Positions 16,479-22,571 are shown, counted from the first letter of the stretch. The stretch is DNA of 36,593 nucleotides from a virus (IMGVR_UViG_3300003894_000012:1-36593); one strand, 5' to 3'. A program made the numbers and translations. The notes: generated by a model not told the origin, from the letters alone.

Positions 16479-17166
16479 TAAAATTACTCCAAAACGTTTC
16501 TTTCTTTTTCAATGGTTGAGATTCCCAAACTCTAGTTTCAAGATATTTTCTTAAGCCTGGTACCCACTTACCATCGTCATTAGTCCACTGCTCTGATTCT
16601 TTGCGTTGCTCTATATCTTCAACGATAAGATCAACAATAGCCTCGTCTCCAAACTCACGCCACGTCTTAGTATCGCGAGCGATAGTGTTGCGTCTATGCT
16701 CAGGATATACAGACCACACACGCATGAATGCAGACTTGTCACTATTCTTTTTATTATTTATATTCTTTGTGTCAGCTACGCTGCTGACTAGCTGGTCAGA
16801 CGCGTTGCTCTCTACCTGCTGACTAGCTACGTTGCTCTTTACGTACTGTGCATGAGCGTCAGCCGATTCGCAGATGGTATACAAAGATGTTGTACCAGCT
16901 CTAGGTGTTATATCTATATAGCCGAAAGACTTTAGATCCTGCATGTAGTTCTGGATACTACCCTTGGTATACATAGGCATCATTGCCTGCAGAGCTTCCA
17001 AGTGTATTGGTCTAGTATTAGTCGTCCTATGATTGCGCCAAGCTAATACAGACATAAGACATCGGAGTTGTCCAACCTTTAGTCGTCCGTCTCCGATGAT
17101 TGTTGCGGGGAAGATACCGTATCGGTGGTCGATAGGTAACTGGGAAAGATCATTTCCTTTATCCAT
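16471..17166 (-). CDS. Winged-helix replication initiator (lambda O / DnaT-like)
   Basis: 231 residues. Residues about 25-95 form a probable winged helix (KVGQLRCLMSVLAWRN...IHLEALQAMMPMYTKGSIQNYMQDLKSFGYIDI). A low-complexity linker (about 100-140, rich in Ser, Ala, Val, Asn) follows, and then a C-terminal domain (FMRVWSVYPEHRRN...WREFG...GKWVPGLRKYLETRVWE) typical of phage replication proteins that recruit helicase. The linker is encoded by the iterons of the origin-like element at 16741-16860, just as lambda ori lies inside O. It precedes the helicase by a small overlap. The first 88 nt overlap the upstream gene in another frame; the start is supported mainly by the conserved look of LPIDHRYGIFPA. 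Confidence 0.75.
   Translation of the reverse strand: MDKGNDLSQLPIDHRYGIFPATIIGDGRLKVGQLRCLMSVLAWRNHRTTNTRPIHLEALQAMMPMYTKGSIQNYMQDLKSFGYIDITPRAGTTSLYTICESADAHAQYVKSNVASQQVESNASDQLVSSVADTKNINNKKNSDKSAFMRVWSVYPEHRRNTIARDTKTWREFGDEAIVDLIVEDIEQRKESEQWTNDDGKWVPGLRKYLETRVWESQPLKKKETFWSNFNG
16741..16860. other. Origin-like element 1: iterons plus AT-rich segment inside the initiator gene
   Basis: Between 16771 and 16840 related units recur: GTCAGCTACGCTGCTGAC, TAGCTGGTCAG, ACGCGTTGCTCT, CTGCTGACTAGCTACG and GTTGCTCTT. Beside them, 16741-16770 is nearly all A/T and, read on the minus strand, contains AAAGAATA twice about 10 nt apart. Iterons next to an easily melted region within the initiator gene is the lambdoid origin design. 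A diverged copy is at 23827-23902. Confidence 0.7.
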
Positions 17167-17444
17167 CTAGGTGTGTCCTGGTCGTTTTTAGTTAATTCAA
17201 ATGCAGCAATATATTTTATTACCCAGTTTGGGCATTTGCCTTTTTTTAATTCAAGCATCATCATGCAATCTTTGTAATGCTCGTAAAACAAATCGAAATG
17301 AACGCCCATCTTAAAGAATACGCTACCTGGTATCTCGCTGAAGTCGTTGATCATTCTTTCTTCTTGTATGTAACACCACTCAGGCAGCTGTGCTCCATCC
17401 TGTGCTTCCAAATCCTCCGGTTGATCGCTCTGATTCTTCTTCAT
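17079..17444 (-). CDS. Hypothetical protein overlapping dUTPase and initiator genes
   Basis: 121 residues, not recognised. Acidic N-terminus, then LPEWCYIQEERMINDF and a helical middle with Cys pairs (HYKDCMMMLELKKGKCPNWVIKYIAAFEL), and a Ser/Thr-rich tail. Start at 17444 has AGAGGA about 6 nt upstream. It shares 65 nt with the dUTPase 3' end and 88 nt with the initiator 5' end in other frames, which is much for this genome. An internal ATG at 17354 would remove the first overlap. Some form of the gene is likely, given the ribosome binding site and the aromatic-rich, protein-like composition. Confidence 0.55.
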   Translation of the reverse strand: MKKNQSDQPEDLEAQDGAQLPEWCYIQEERMINDFSEIPGSVFFKMGVHFDLFYEHYKDCMMMLELKKGKCPNWVIKYIAAFELTKNDQDTPRWIKEMIFPSYLSTTDTVSSPQQSSETDD

Positions 17445-17838
17445 AAAGTTCCTCTAAATCGCATTCTTCTGTTTGAACACCAGATACTGGCATAAGCAAG
17501 AACTGCATTATCTTCATATCTGGAGTAATGAATACATCTTTCTTTGACACGTTTATCAGGTGAATATGTATCTCACCCTGGTATCCTGAGTCTATTACGC
17601 AGGCTCCTGCTATAACGCCAAGCGTAGTACATACACCTGATTTATTGAAGGCTATCAAAGCCCAGCCTTGCGGTATGTTTACCTTAATTCCGCTAGGTAT
17701 CTTGATAGAATTATTAGGCGATACCTTTGTGATATTGAAGTCTGAAGGTACAAAAAAATCTATACCCGCATCAAGTGAGTGGGCTCTCATCGGAGGAATC
17801 ACCTTCCTCACCCGTGAAAATCTTAAGTTGGTCATCAT
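17380..17838 (-). CDS. dut: dUTPase (trimeric, dUTP diphosphatase)
   Basis: 152 residues, normal length for the family. The five motifs are visible: I, AHSLDAGIDFF (19-29; Asp23, Asp27); II, NKSG (65-68); III, GACVIDSGYQGEIHIHL (78-94; Asp83, Tyr86); IV, MKIMQFLL (108-115); V, RSTGGFGSTG (138-147). It hydrolyses dUTP to dUMP and pyrophosphate, keeping uracil out of DNA and feeding dUMP to thymidylate synthesis. Motif II normally reads RSG/RSS; Lys replaces Arg here. The ribosome binding site AGAGGA is 6-7 nt upstream of the paired ATG codons. The 3' end overlaps the following gene. Confidence 0.93.
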   Translation of the reverse strand: MMTNLRFSRVRKVIPPMRAHSLDAGIDFFVPSDFNITKVSPNNSIKIPSGIKVNIPQGWALIAFNKSGVCTTLGVIAGACVIDSGYQGEIHIHLINVSKKDVFITPDMKIMQFLLMPVSGVQTEECDLEELYEEESERSTGGFGSTGWSTAA

Positions 17839-17986
17839 CGATTTCCTCTACTGCTATAGAATATCCATTTTCTTCCTCTTGCAATTCCATATTATCTGTC
17901 AATGTTTTCTCTGCAAAAGAAAGAACCGCTAACAAAAAGTGAAGAACAGGCTTACTTGATGTACTGATTTTTATCTGGTATGTCAT
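17771..17986 (-). CDS. Hypothetical small acidic protein
   Basis: 71 residues from ATG 17986 (AGGAG about 10 nt upstream); the longer frame from 18010 has no ribosome binding site and overlaps further into the upstream gene. Sequence is MTYQIKISTSSKP..., with a hydrophobic helix LHFLLAVLSFAEKTL and an acidic tail (EEIDDDQLKIFTGEEGDSSDE). It overlaps dUTPase by 68 nt and the DUF6378-like gene by 35 nt. No family is recognised and the assignment as a gene is moderate. Confidence 0.5.
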   Translation of the reverse strand: MTYQIKISTSSKPVLHFLLAVLSFAEKTLTDNMELQEEENGYSIAVEEIDDDQLKIFTGEEGDSSDESPLT

Positions 17987-18275
17987 CCGTCTTTTCTCTC
18001 CTGATTCCATTCCAATAATCTTCTAGGCCTTGCAAGTAACCGCAGGCATCTACCAGATTATCTCGTTTGTGGTGAAAGCTTTCGCGAGACATCTTTAACG
18101 CTACTAACATCTTGTACATATCCTCTAATGGTAGCTCTCTACCAGTCATTCCGATAAATATCAGTCTGGCTCGAGCCATGCTCTCTGAAAACTCTCCGTA
18201 ATTCTCATGGTTTGTGGATCGTTCCACAACTATCTCCCTTGCCTCATCTAAGATTGGTTTCTCTAAGTCTGTCAT
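17952..18275 (-). CDS. DUF6378-like phage protein
   Basis: 107 residues. The pattern ILDEAREIVVERSTNHENYG, then ARARLIFIGMTGRELPLEDMYKMLVALKMSRESFHHKRDNLVDACGYLQGLEDYW, is a widespread phage family (DUF6378 as I recall it), all-helical with conserved His/Asp/Glu. It resembles MazG-like nucleotide pyrophosphohydrolase or dCTPase helical bundles in look, but no ExxE...ExxD metal site can be asserted. It lies between the dCMP-hydroxymethylase-like gene and dUTPase (ATGA overlap at 18272-18275), so a nucleotide-pool role is suggested by context only. Confidence 0.65.
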   Translation of the reverse strand: MTDLEKPILDEAREIVVERSTNHENYGEFSESMARARLIFIGMTGRELPLEDMYKMLVALKMSRESFHHKRDNLVDACGYLQGLEDYWNGIRREKTDDIPDKNQYIK

Positions 18276-19132
18276 AAGATTGCTCCCTTTATGTTGTCTT
18301 GAATGAAAAGATCTTTTTTACGCTCCATCTCGGATATGGTATCTGTTGGTTTGTAACCGTATGTTTGTACTAGATCTTCGTTATATATAACATTCGGTTT
18401 TAATTCCCACCGTTCTCCATCATAATCAGACATTTCATGATCAGAAAACAGTAAACCCCAATGTCTTTCATATACATGTAAAGATCCTAGGTTGAATGTT
18501 AACGTTCCAAGAGTTGGAAACCTAAGATATTCTTGTATATGGTTTAGCATTAGCTGCTGAAACATAGATGCGCAGAATATGTCATTACACAAACCGAATA
18601 CAGCATCACAAGATCTCATGTTCCATATTAAATGTAGTTTATCATTTCTGATTAGAAACTGCACGAATCCAGTACATGGATAATCATTTGGATTCTTCTC
18701 GTAATGATCAACATTGAATATAGGTATTACAGCTCTCCTACTCTCTGGATTCATTATCAATTCATCAGTCGTTTGATACCAAGGATCACCGAAAATGTAG
18801 CAACCATAATTGCTTTCTACTTCTTCATTGTCGTCCTTGATTTGATCCCAAATGCTAGCCAGTTTACCCATATTACCAATCTTGGGAGACTGACCTAAGT
18901 AAAACAGAAACTCTGCTACAGCGTATTCTGATTTCCATTTGCGATCTATATCGTCAATATTCAATAGAGTTGGATTATCTAGAGTATAACTAGCATTACA
19001 TATTTCTATTGTGTTGTTAACCCTAGATCCAAGCCTACGTATATCGTACATCGCTCCAGCATAAAGTTCATTCATGCATGGCGATATTCTCTGGTCTTTC
19101 TTCTTCATCTGGATATGGCCACCCTTCTTCAT
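18272..19132 (-). CDS. Thymidylate-synthase-family enzyme, probable dCMP hydroxymethylase (T4 gp42-like)
   Basis: 286 residues. TS-fold landmarks: SRR 131-133 (phosphate-binding Arg pair), catalytic Cys153 (YPCTGFVQFLIR), NMRSCDAVFG 171-180, and SLHVY 217-221. At the position of E. coli TS Asn177 (G-x-P-F-N) this protein has Asp184 (G-L-C-N-D). Asp there is the known switch from dUMP to dCMP specificity in T4 gp42, whose segment NMRS-D-VFG--ND and GSLHVY-RH are, as I recall them, closely similar. The reaction would be methylene-tetrahydrofolate plus dCMP to 5-hydroxymethyl-dCMP; dCMP methylation is the alternative. Start is one of three possible ATGs (19132, 19108, 19075). It fits beside dUTPase and the DUF6378-like gene. 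Confidence 0.8.
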   Translation of the reverse strand: MKKGGHIQMKKKDQRISPCMNELYAGAMYDIRRLGSRVNNTIEICNASYTLDNPTLLNIDDIDRKWKSEYAVAEFLFYLGQSPKIGNMGKLASIWDQIKDDNEEVESNYGCYIFGDPWYQTTDELIMNPESRRAVIPIFNVDHYEKNPNDYPCTGFVQFLIRNDKLHLIWNMRSCDAVFGLCNDIFCASMFQQLMLNHIQEYLRFPTLGTLTFNLGSLHVYERHWGLLFSDHEMSDYDGERWELKPNVIYNEDLVQTYGYKPTDTISEMERKKDLFIQDNIKGAIL

Positions 19133-19167
19133 AGTTACCCCAAAAGAATTCCTCTTCTTCTGAGCGT

Positions 19168-19407
19168 TTAATCTTCGGTTCCTTCTCCGTCTCTTCCAGC
19201 TTCTTTAGCTTTTCCTTGTTTTCCATCTTTCTGTTTCAATTTAGCATACTCCCCTAGTGATATACCAAACATTTCTTCGAATCTCTCGGACCAAGTTATT
19301 CGACCTTTCGGGGTCAATTGATTTCTTCGAGTCCAACAGTATCTGGCAAAGTGCAACTTTAGATTTTCGTAATCTTTCTGATTTTGGGGTGATCTTCTCA
19401 ATGGCAT
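19168..19407 (-). CDS. Small conserved-looking phage protein
   Basis: 79 residues. The pattern FARYCWTRRNQLTPKGRITWSERFEEMFGISLGEYAKLKQ is protein-like, with aromatic/Arg periodicity seen in small phage proteins, and a Lys/Gly/Glu tail. It shares 167 nt with the end of the gene starting at 19726, in a different frame, and has only a weak ribosome binding site. It may be a separate overlapping gene or the true C-terminus of the upstream gene reached by a frameshift or lost by an indel. Confidence 0.5.
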   Translation of the reverse strand: MPLRRSPQNQKDYENLKLHFARYCWTRRNQLTPKGRITWSERFEEMFGISLGEYAKLKQKDGKQGKAKEAGRDGEGTED

Positions 19408-19726
19408 CTTCTATATCTCTGTAAAAGTAAAAACCTGTTTGTTCAAATGCAAGACTATGCCTCTCAACTGACCACAACAATATCTGCAACTCTGTAGTGT
19501 TAATGCCTAACGCATCGCTAAGATCTTTAACAGACACACCATTTTCTGGTACGCACGTATAGTAACTCGGATTAAATTCCTTGTCTCTCCATGTGCCCCA
19601 ATTGACATATTCCATAAAGCCTTTGCAACACATCTCCGTTTCTTCGCAATGGTCGTAGTTCTTACAACCCGTGCAAGGTGGTTCTGGTTGTTCATTCATT
19701 CTTCTTAGTAACTTCAATACGTTCAT
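19241..19726 (-). CDS. Cys-rich protein with winged-helix-like domain
   Basis: 161 residues in this frame. The N-terminus (PPCTGCKNYDHCEETEMCCKGFMEYVNWGTW) has six cysteines in a zinc-knuckle-like arrangement found in small phage proteins. Residues about 60-105 (VSVKDLSDALGINTTELQILLWSVERHSLAFEQTGFYFYRDIEDAI) look like a helix-turn-helix. The last 55 residues, which overlap the 79-residue frame, look less like a folded protein. The start could also be the ATG at 19696. It is the first gene after a strong terminator, though no promoter was recognised. Confidence 0.55.
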   Translation of the reverse strand: MNVLKLLRRMNEQPEPPCTGCKNYDHCEETEMCCKGFMEYVNWGTWRDKEFNPSYYTCVPENGVSVKDLSDALGINTTELQILLWSVERHSLAFEQTGFYFYRDIEDAIEKITPKSERLRKSKVALCQILLDSKKSIDPERSNNLVREIRRNVWYITRGVC

Positions 19727-19741
19727 TCAATGTCCTGAAAC

Positions 19742-19772
19742 AAAAAGGGGCACTAGCCGAAACTAGCACCCC
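19742..19772 (-). terminator. Intrinsic terminator, leftward
   Basis: On the minus strand GGGGTGCTAG pairs with CTAGTGCCCC (10 bp, two G-U pairs, 6-nt loop; 19772-19747), followed by TTTTT (19746-19742). It ends transcripts of the gene stopping at 19781, separating the small-gene block from the replication block. Confidence 0.85.
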
Positions 19773-19780
19773 GTGTTTTG

Positions 19781-20125
19781 TTAAGATCGGTGGTAAACAG
19801 ATACACGTTCGGCATACTTAACAGGCAAGTCCTGGCAATACTTGGTATAAAGATAACCAAGCACTCTTGTGTATTGCTGGTGAGTAAGACCCTTTGTCTT
19901 GAAATCTTTGACATAAGGATGATCAGGTCCTAAAACCTTTTTCCACGTACCATCACTCATGGCTTTGTAAGATGCTGCTCTTCTTGGACCTCTACCCCTG
20001 AACCAGTATGCTTTGTGACCTTTCTTTTTAGCCATTTTCTGGTATTTAGGTATTTCAGAAACAGGAACATCCTTAGCTATCAGCCTACGTGTGGCGTAAT
20101 TACCTTTTAATGTTTCTCTTGTCAT
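19781..20125 (-). CDS. Small basic protein, possibly DNA-binding
   Basis: 114 residues from ATG 20125, chosen because GGGAG lies about 6 nt upstream; a further ATG at 20161 has none. Very basic, with KKKGHKAYWFRGRGPRRAASYKAM and a C-terminal helical part (FKTKGLTHQQYTRVLGYLYTKYCQDLPVKYAERVSVYH). No family is recognised. Composition suggests nucleic-acid binding. It is followed directly by a strong terminator, so it is the last gene of the transcript that begins near 20447. Confidence 0.6.
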   Translation of the reverse strand: MTRETLKGNYATRRLIAKDVPVSEIPKYQKMAKKKGHKAYWFRGRGPRRAASYKAMSDGTWKKVLGPDHPYVKDFKTKGLTHQQYTRVLGYLYTKYCQDLPVKYAERVSVYHRS

Positions 20126-20182
20126 AAAAACTCCCTGTGCACCGTTAAAGGATTGGAGCACTCAATAGTCACGGTGCCACAA

Positions 20183-20350
20183 CTACTGAATGCCTTTCTT
20201 TGCTTTATCTCGAGCTGTCTTGCCAGGTCTTGACACACCTGTCTTCTCGAAACAGTATGAGTGATACGTAGGTAGATTGCCAAGCTTGGCCAGTTGATTA
20301 ACTGACATAAACCTTTTCAACTTAGATTCGTGCTTTGTTAGTTTGCTCAT
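20183..20350 (-). CDS. Small basic protein (55 aa)
   Basis: 55 residues, below the length usually listed. AAAGG lies 7 nt before ATG 20350. Sequence begins MSKLTKHESKLKRFMSVNQLAKLG and ends RPGKTARDKAKKGIQ; 16 of 55 residues are Lys or Arg. It fills the otherwise empty space between the promoter near 20454 and the next gene, and its downstream neighbour begins 58 nt later. Not recognised; perhaps another small nucleic-acid-binding or host-interaction protein. Confidence 0.65.
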   Translation of the reverse strand: MSKLTKHESKLKRFMSVNQLAKLGNLPTYHSYCFEKTGVSRPGKTARDKAKKGIQ

Positions 20351-20453
20351 GATAAACCTTTGAATAGCTATGATTTGGGCAGGGCAGTAGGTGTTGCATA
20401 CTCCGAGCGTCCGGTTGAGGCTACCAATTACTTAATAACCATACCCATTGTTT

Positions 20454-20483
20454 ATTATAACCCATCGTTAAGAAACGAGTGAA
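20454..20483 (-). promoter_or_regulatory. Leftward promoter before the basic small genes
   Basis: On the minus strand TATAAT (20459-20454) lies 18 bp downstream of TTCACT (20483-20478), a weak -35. Transcription would begin near 20447 and give a leader of about 97 nt before the ATG at 20350. There is no gene in 20351-20487. Confidence 0.5.
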
Positions 20484-20487
20484 ATCG

Positions 20488-20670
20488 TTATTTAACAAGT
20501 AATAAACGACATAGATCTTGAACAACCTCTGATTTCTCGTTGGGTTCTTCGCCGCATGTCGTCCAAGCTACTCTACCATCTTTCTCTCGCTCGAGTGTTA
20601 CATGCCACATCAAACCCATCTTGTCTTCTCTGGTTCTCAAGATTACGGTATCACCATTCTCTAACTTCAT
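20488..20670 (-). CDS. Hypothetical small protein (60 aa)
   Basis: 60 residues: MKLENGDTVILRTREDKMGLMWHVTLEREKDGRVAWTT, then an acidic helical end QDLCRLLLVK. The beginning looks like a two- or three-strand beta sheet. Start overlaps the preceding stop as ATGA (20667-20670), which supports it as a real coupled gene. No function recognised. Confidence 0.6.
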   Translation of the reverse strand: MKLENGDTVILRTREDKMGLMWHVTLEREKDGRVAWTTCGEEPNEKSEVVQDLCRLLLVK

Positions 20671-20978
20671 TCGAAGCTTTCTCCCGGGACTAAAAGAGCG
20701 TCGCCCACAATACCGTTCTTGACTTTTTCATTAATCTTGTAAGGCTTCCAGAGACCTTCTTCATCAACCAGCATAACGTGATGTTCAGAGAAGACGTTAG
20801 AGATCTGCGAAGGCACACATTCCACATACCCACCAACCGCCTTTTGCCAGTTTTTAAGGCTGTGCTCTTCTTCCCATACTTCAACTGTGCCGTCTTGTTT
20901 GAGTAGATAAGATTTGTCTTTTTCGAATTCACTTTGTTCCTCCAAAGGTATATCAGGTTCTATCACTTTGTCCCACAT
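20667..20978 (-). CDS. DUF3846-like protein
   Basis: 103 residues. The segment GTVEVWEEEHSLKNWQKAVGGYVECVPSQI, then VMLVDEEGLWKPYKINEKVKNGIVGDALLV, matches the DUF3846 pattern as I know it: 'L..lQ.aVGGyie', 'vDEeG....p.N', 'ivGdvlv'. Such proteins are found in phages and mobile elements, often beside antirestriction genes, with unknown biochemistry. It overlaps the upstream gene by 26 nt and the downstream gene by ATGA. Confidence 0.7.
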   Translation of the reverse strand: MWDKVIEPDIPLEEQSEFEKDKSYLLKQDGTVEVWEEEHSLKNWQKAVGGYVECVPSQISNVFSEHHVMLVDEEGLWKPYKINEKVKNGIVGDALLVPGESFE

Positions 20979-21186
20979 TTTCTTTCTCCTTCATTTCTTG
21001 GATCAAACGTTTGTCCCAAAGCTCCTGCATCAACCTATCGATGATATGGTTGCAGTCAGTTTCATTGAGGGTTAAGGTCGATAAACGACCATCTTTTTCT
21101 GAATATCCCATCACATCTATCAGAAATTTGGTATCGAAGTCTTTGTTTCTGTTAACAACGACCGTGCGTTTTGGTGGGTCTATCAT
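20953..21186 (-). CDS. Hypothetical small protein (77 aa)
   Basis: 77 residues, not recognised. Begins MIDPPKRTVVVNRNKDFDTKFLIDVMGYSEKDGRL and ends in a charged helix (IIDRLMQELWDKRLIQEMKEKE). Overlaps the next gene by 26 nt and the previous by ATGA, so it is part of a tightly coupled chain of small early genes from 21813 down to 20488. Confidence 0.6.
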   Translation of the reverse strand: MIDPPKRTVVVNRNKDFDTKFLIDVMGYSEKDGRLSTLTLNETDCNHIIDRLMQELWDKRLIQEMKEKENVGQSDRT

Positions 21187-21434
21187 GAGTAGACAACCCA
21201 GGGGTGACCATTTTCATAGGCCTCGAGAGCTAAATCCCTGCTCTCTGTTTCAAATTCGTCATAAGCCTTTTTGCTGCATCTGTGATGCCACATTGGTCCT
21301 TCAGCTTCTTCGTAGAGTCTGTCTTCCCAGACCTTGTAAGCCAAAAGAGTAGAAAACGATGTCTTGTCAGTAAACCTGACGCAATCGCAATCCATACCGC
21401 CGTATACCACATAGATAGTATTAGTCATGATCAT
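21183..21434 (-). CDS. Hypothetical small protein (83 aa)
   Basis: 83 residues (81 if the second ATG at 21428 is used). IYVVYGGMDCDCVRFTDKTSFSTLLAYKVWEDRLYEEAEGPMWHHRCSKKAYDEFETESRDLALEAYENGHPW is a mixed alpha/beta sequence with scattered Cys and His that could bind a metal, but no standard motif. Start overlaps the stop of the zinc-ribbon-like gene (ATGA at 21431-21434). Confidence 0.6.
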   Translation of the reverse strand: MIMTNTIYVVYGGMDCDCVRFTDKTSFSTLLAYKVWEDRLYEEAEGPMWHHRCSKKAYDEFETESRDLALEAYENGHPWVVYS

Positions 21435-21589
21435 TCCTCGCTGTGATCGAACTCGAACATCTGTTCGTTACTGTTGAATGGTGCAATGTACTTCTCGGTA
21501 TAACATTCTTCGCAAATAACTTCGCCACACCTTGCGGTGCATTGATAGTTATGTTCTTGTGATTCGCAAACCTGACATAGCATTTTCAT
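21431..21589 (-). CDS. Small zinc-ribbon-like protein (52 aa)
   Basis: 52 residues, too short for most gene lists. Six cysteines in the order CQVC, CTARC and CEEC (with ICEECY) form a treble-clef or B-box/RING-like spacing that would bind one or two zinc ions; the acidic tail is NSNEQMFEFDHSEE. Its start and stop each overlap neighbours as ATGA (21586-21589 and 21431-21434), strong support for a real gene. Probably a protein- or nucleic-acid-binding adaptor; no function assigned. Confidence 0.7.
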   Translation of the reverse strand: MKMLCQVCESQEHNYQCTARCGEVICEECYTEKYIAPFNSNEQMFEFDHSEE

Positions 21590-21813
21590 TTTACTCGTAC
21601 CCCATATCTTTTGATATCGGAAACATAAGTATCACCGTATTCCCACTGCCCATCTGTCATATCTGATTTTGCAGCCACGAACCATCTTGCATAAGGGTTC
21701 TTGGCCTCGTTTTCTGGTTTCTGGTATTTCTTCAGCACATTCCATTGGAATCCCGCTGGCCCTTCCCATATTTCATACGGATCATTTACGGGTCGTGTTT
21801 TCTTTTGACTCAT
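21586..21813 (-). CDS. Conserved-looking small phage protein (75 aa)
   Basis: 75 residues. The pattern DPYEIWEGPAGFQWNVLKKYQKPENEAKNPYARWFVAAKSDMTDGQWEYGDTYVSDI resembles a small family common in marine and other phages ('weW.VLKkYQ', 'NPYARWf', 'GDtYv'). No function is known to me. TGGAG lies about 9 nt before the ATG. It follows directly after a strong terminator, so it either depends on readthrough or has its own unrecognised promoter. Confidence 0.65.
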   Translation of the reverse strand: MSQKKTRPVNDPYEIWEGPAGFQWNVLKKYQKPENEAKNPYARWFVAAKSDMTDGQWEYGDTYVSDIKRYGVRVK

Positions 21814-21828
21814 TATACGGCTCCAGGT

Positions 21829-21854
21829 AAAAAAAAGGGACCCCGAAGGGTCCC
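21829..21854 (-). terminator. Intrinsic terminator, leftward
   Basis: Minus strand: GGGACCC-TTCG-GGGTCCC (21854-21837), a perfect 7-bp stem with a UUCG tetraloop, then eight T (21836-21829). It ends transcripts of the gene at 21880-22215. Confidence 0.93.
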
Positions 21855-21879
21855 GTAATTAGGAGGAGGAGATAAAAGG

Positions 21880-22215
21880 TTACCTTGCGATAACCATGGT
21901 TTTCCCGTTGGTCTTAACGGGAATATGCTCGATGATACCGTCTGAGTCGATACCAAAAGCATCTGAGAGCTGCTTGCCTTTGATTGCAAGCACTGGATCT
22001 TTGCCATCTTTTGTCTTTTTCCCGTACACCTTGTTCTTGCCAGTGTCTGAGAACTTGATGGTAAGCGTGTCTTTTTCGATGGTCGCATCGTAGCGATCAC
22101 CTGGTTTGACTGTTGCGGGAAGCTGCTTCTTGGTCAACCAGACCAAACGTGCACCCTTCTGGGTGTACAGCTTTACTGTTGAATCGCTGGTTACTGCTGC
22201 AGTTGTTGCTGCCAT
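21880..22215 (-). CDS. Small AbrB/SymE-like protein, paralogue of the gene at 23171
   Basis: 111 residues. VKLYTQKGARLVWLTKKQLPATVKPGDRYDATIEKDTLTIKF aligns well with VKLYSQRGGRLIWMTHKDELAKHGFEPGARFDVELTSGKIVL of the gene at 23171-23470, and the second halves match as well (DPVLAIKGKQLSDAFGIDSDGIIEHI against KPVLCVIGKGITQAFGFEANGVIDML). The strand-turn-strand with 'G.r' and 'l.pGdr.d' suggests an AbrB/SymE-type swapped-hairpin fold, so DNA or RNA binding is the leading guess. AGGAG lies 9 nt before the ATG and a strong terminator follows: features of an abundant early product. Confidence 0.7.
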   Translation of the reverse strand: MAATTAAVTSDSTVKLYTQKGARLVWLTKKQLPATVKPGDRYDATIEKDTLTIKFSDTGKNKVYGKKTKDGKDPVLAIKGKQLSDAFGIDSDGIIEHIPVKTNGKTMVIAR

Positions 22216-22262
22216 AATATACGCTCCTGTGCGTGTGGTTACTTTGTTTAAAGTAGATAGAT

Positions 22263-22291
22263 CTTATAACGCCCACAAATCTAAATAACAA
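22263..22291 (-). promoter_or_regulatory. Leftward promoter for the gene at 21880
   Basis: Minus strand: -35 TTGTTA (22291-22286), 17-bp spacer, -10 TATAAG (22268-22263). The spacer contains TTGTGGGCG just before the -10. It is nearly superimposable on the promoter at 22814-22842. Confidence 0.65.
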
Positions 22292-22312
22292 TCACAATTT
22301 TTTATTGTGGGC
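22270..22312. repeat. 9-bp inverted repeat over the promoter
   Basis: CGCCCACAA (22270-22278) and TTGTGGGCG (22304-22312) are perfect inverted copies separated by 25 bp, one copy inside the promoter spacer and the other upstream of the -35. The spacing (about 34 bp centre to centre) fits a dimer-of-dimers operator or DNA loop. Confidence 0.55.
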
Positions 22313-22328
22313 GCATCCATCAATAAAT

Positions 22329-22571
22329 TTAATTTATTCTGAAATGACCGCCAATCGGATGGTCATCCAGAACACCGCTTTCGAAAAGGTATAGCAAAAC
22401 ATAGATGTTTCGCAATTGATCGTCATTCCACTTTGGAAATGCGTCTGGTATACAAGGATCAAATTTGATGATATTACGTGAAATATCGTCTAAAACTTCT
22501 TCTAGCAAACTGATGTCTGTTTTGCTGATAGATTCGACATTTTGCCTTATGATATCGTTAAGATTGCTCAT
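22329..22571 (-). CDS. Small helical protein, paralogue of the gene at 22558
   Basis: 80 residues. LLEEVLDDISRNIIKFDPCIPDAFPKWNDDQLRNIYVLLYLFESGVLDDH matches the layout of the adjacent gene (LLEKSLDNFAINCFGEFG...KREKLICVWMLFEDVLRAEE), so the pair arose by duplication. All-helical; no function recognised. It overlaps the preceding gene by 14 nt, and the promoter for the next gene lies just after its end. Confidence 0.65.
   Translation of the reverse strand: MSNLNDIIRQNVESISKTDISLLEEVLDDISRNIIKFDPCIPDAFPKWNDDQLRNIYVLLYLFESGVLDDHPIGGHFRIN

Noticed and set aside
16741-16860. Iterons as a CRISPR array
   Set aside because: The units are short, variable and adjacent without spacers of uniform length, and lie in a coding frame.
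20700-20712. Further copy of CGCCCACAA as an operator
   Set aside because: It lies in the coding part of the DUF3846-like gene, without the inverted partner or promoter elements.
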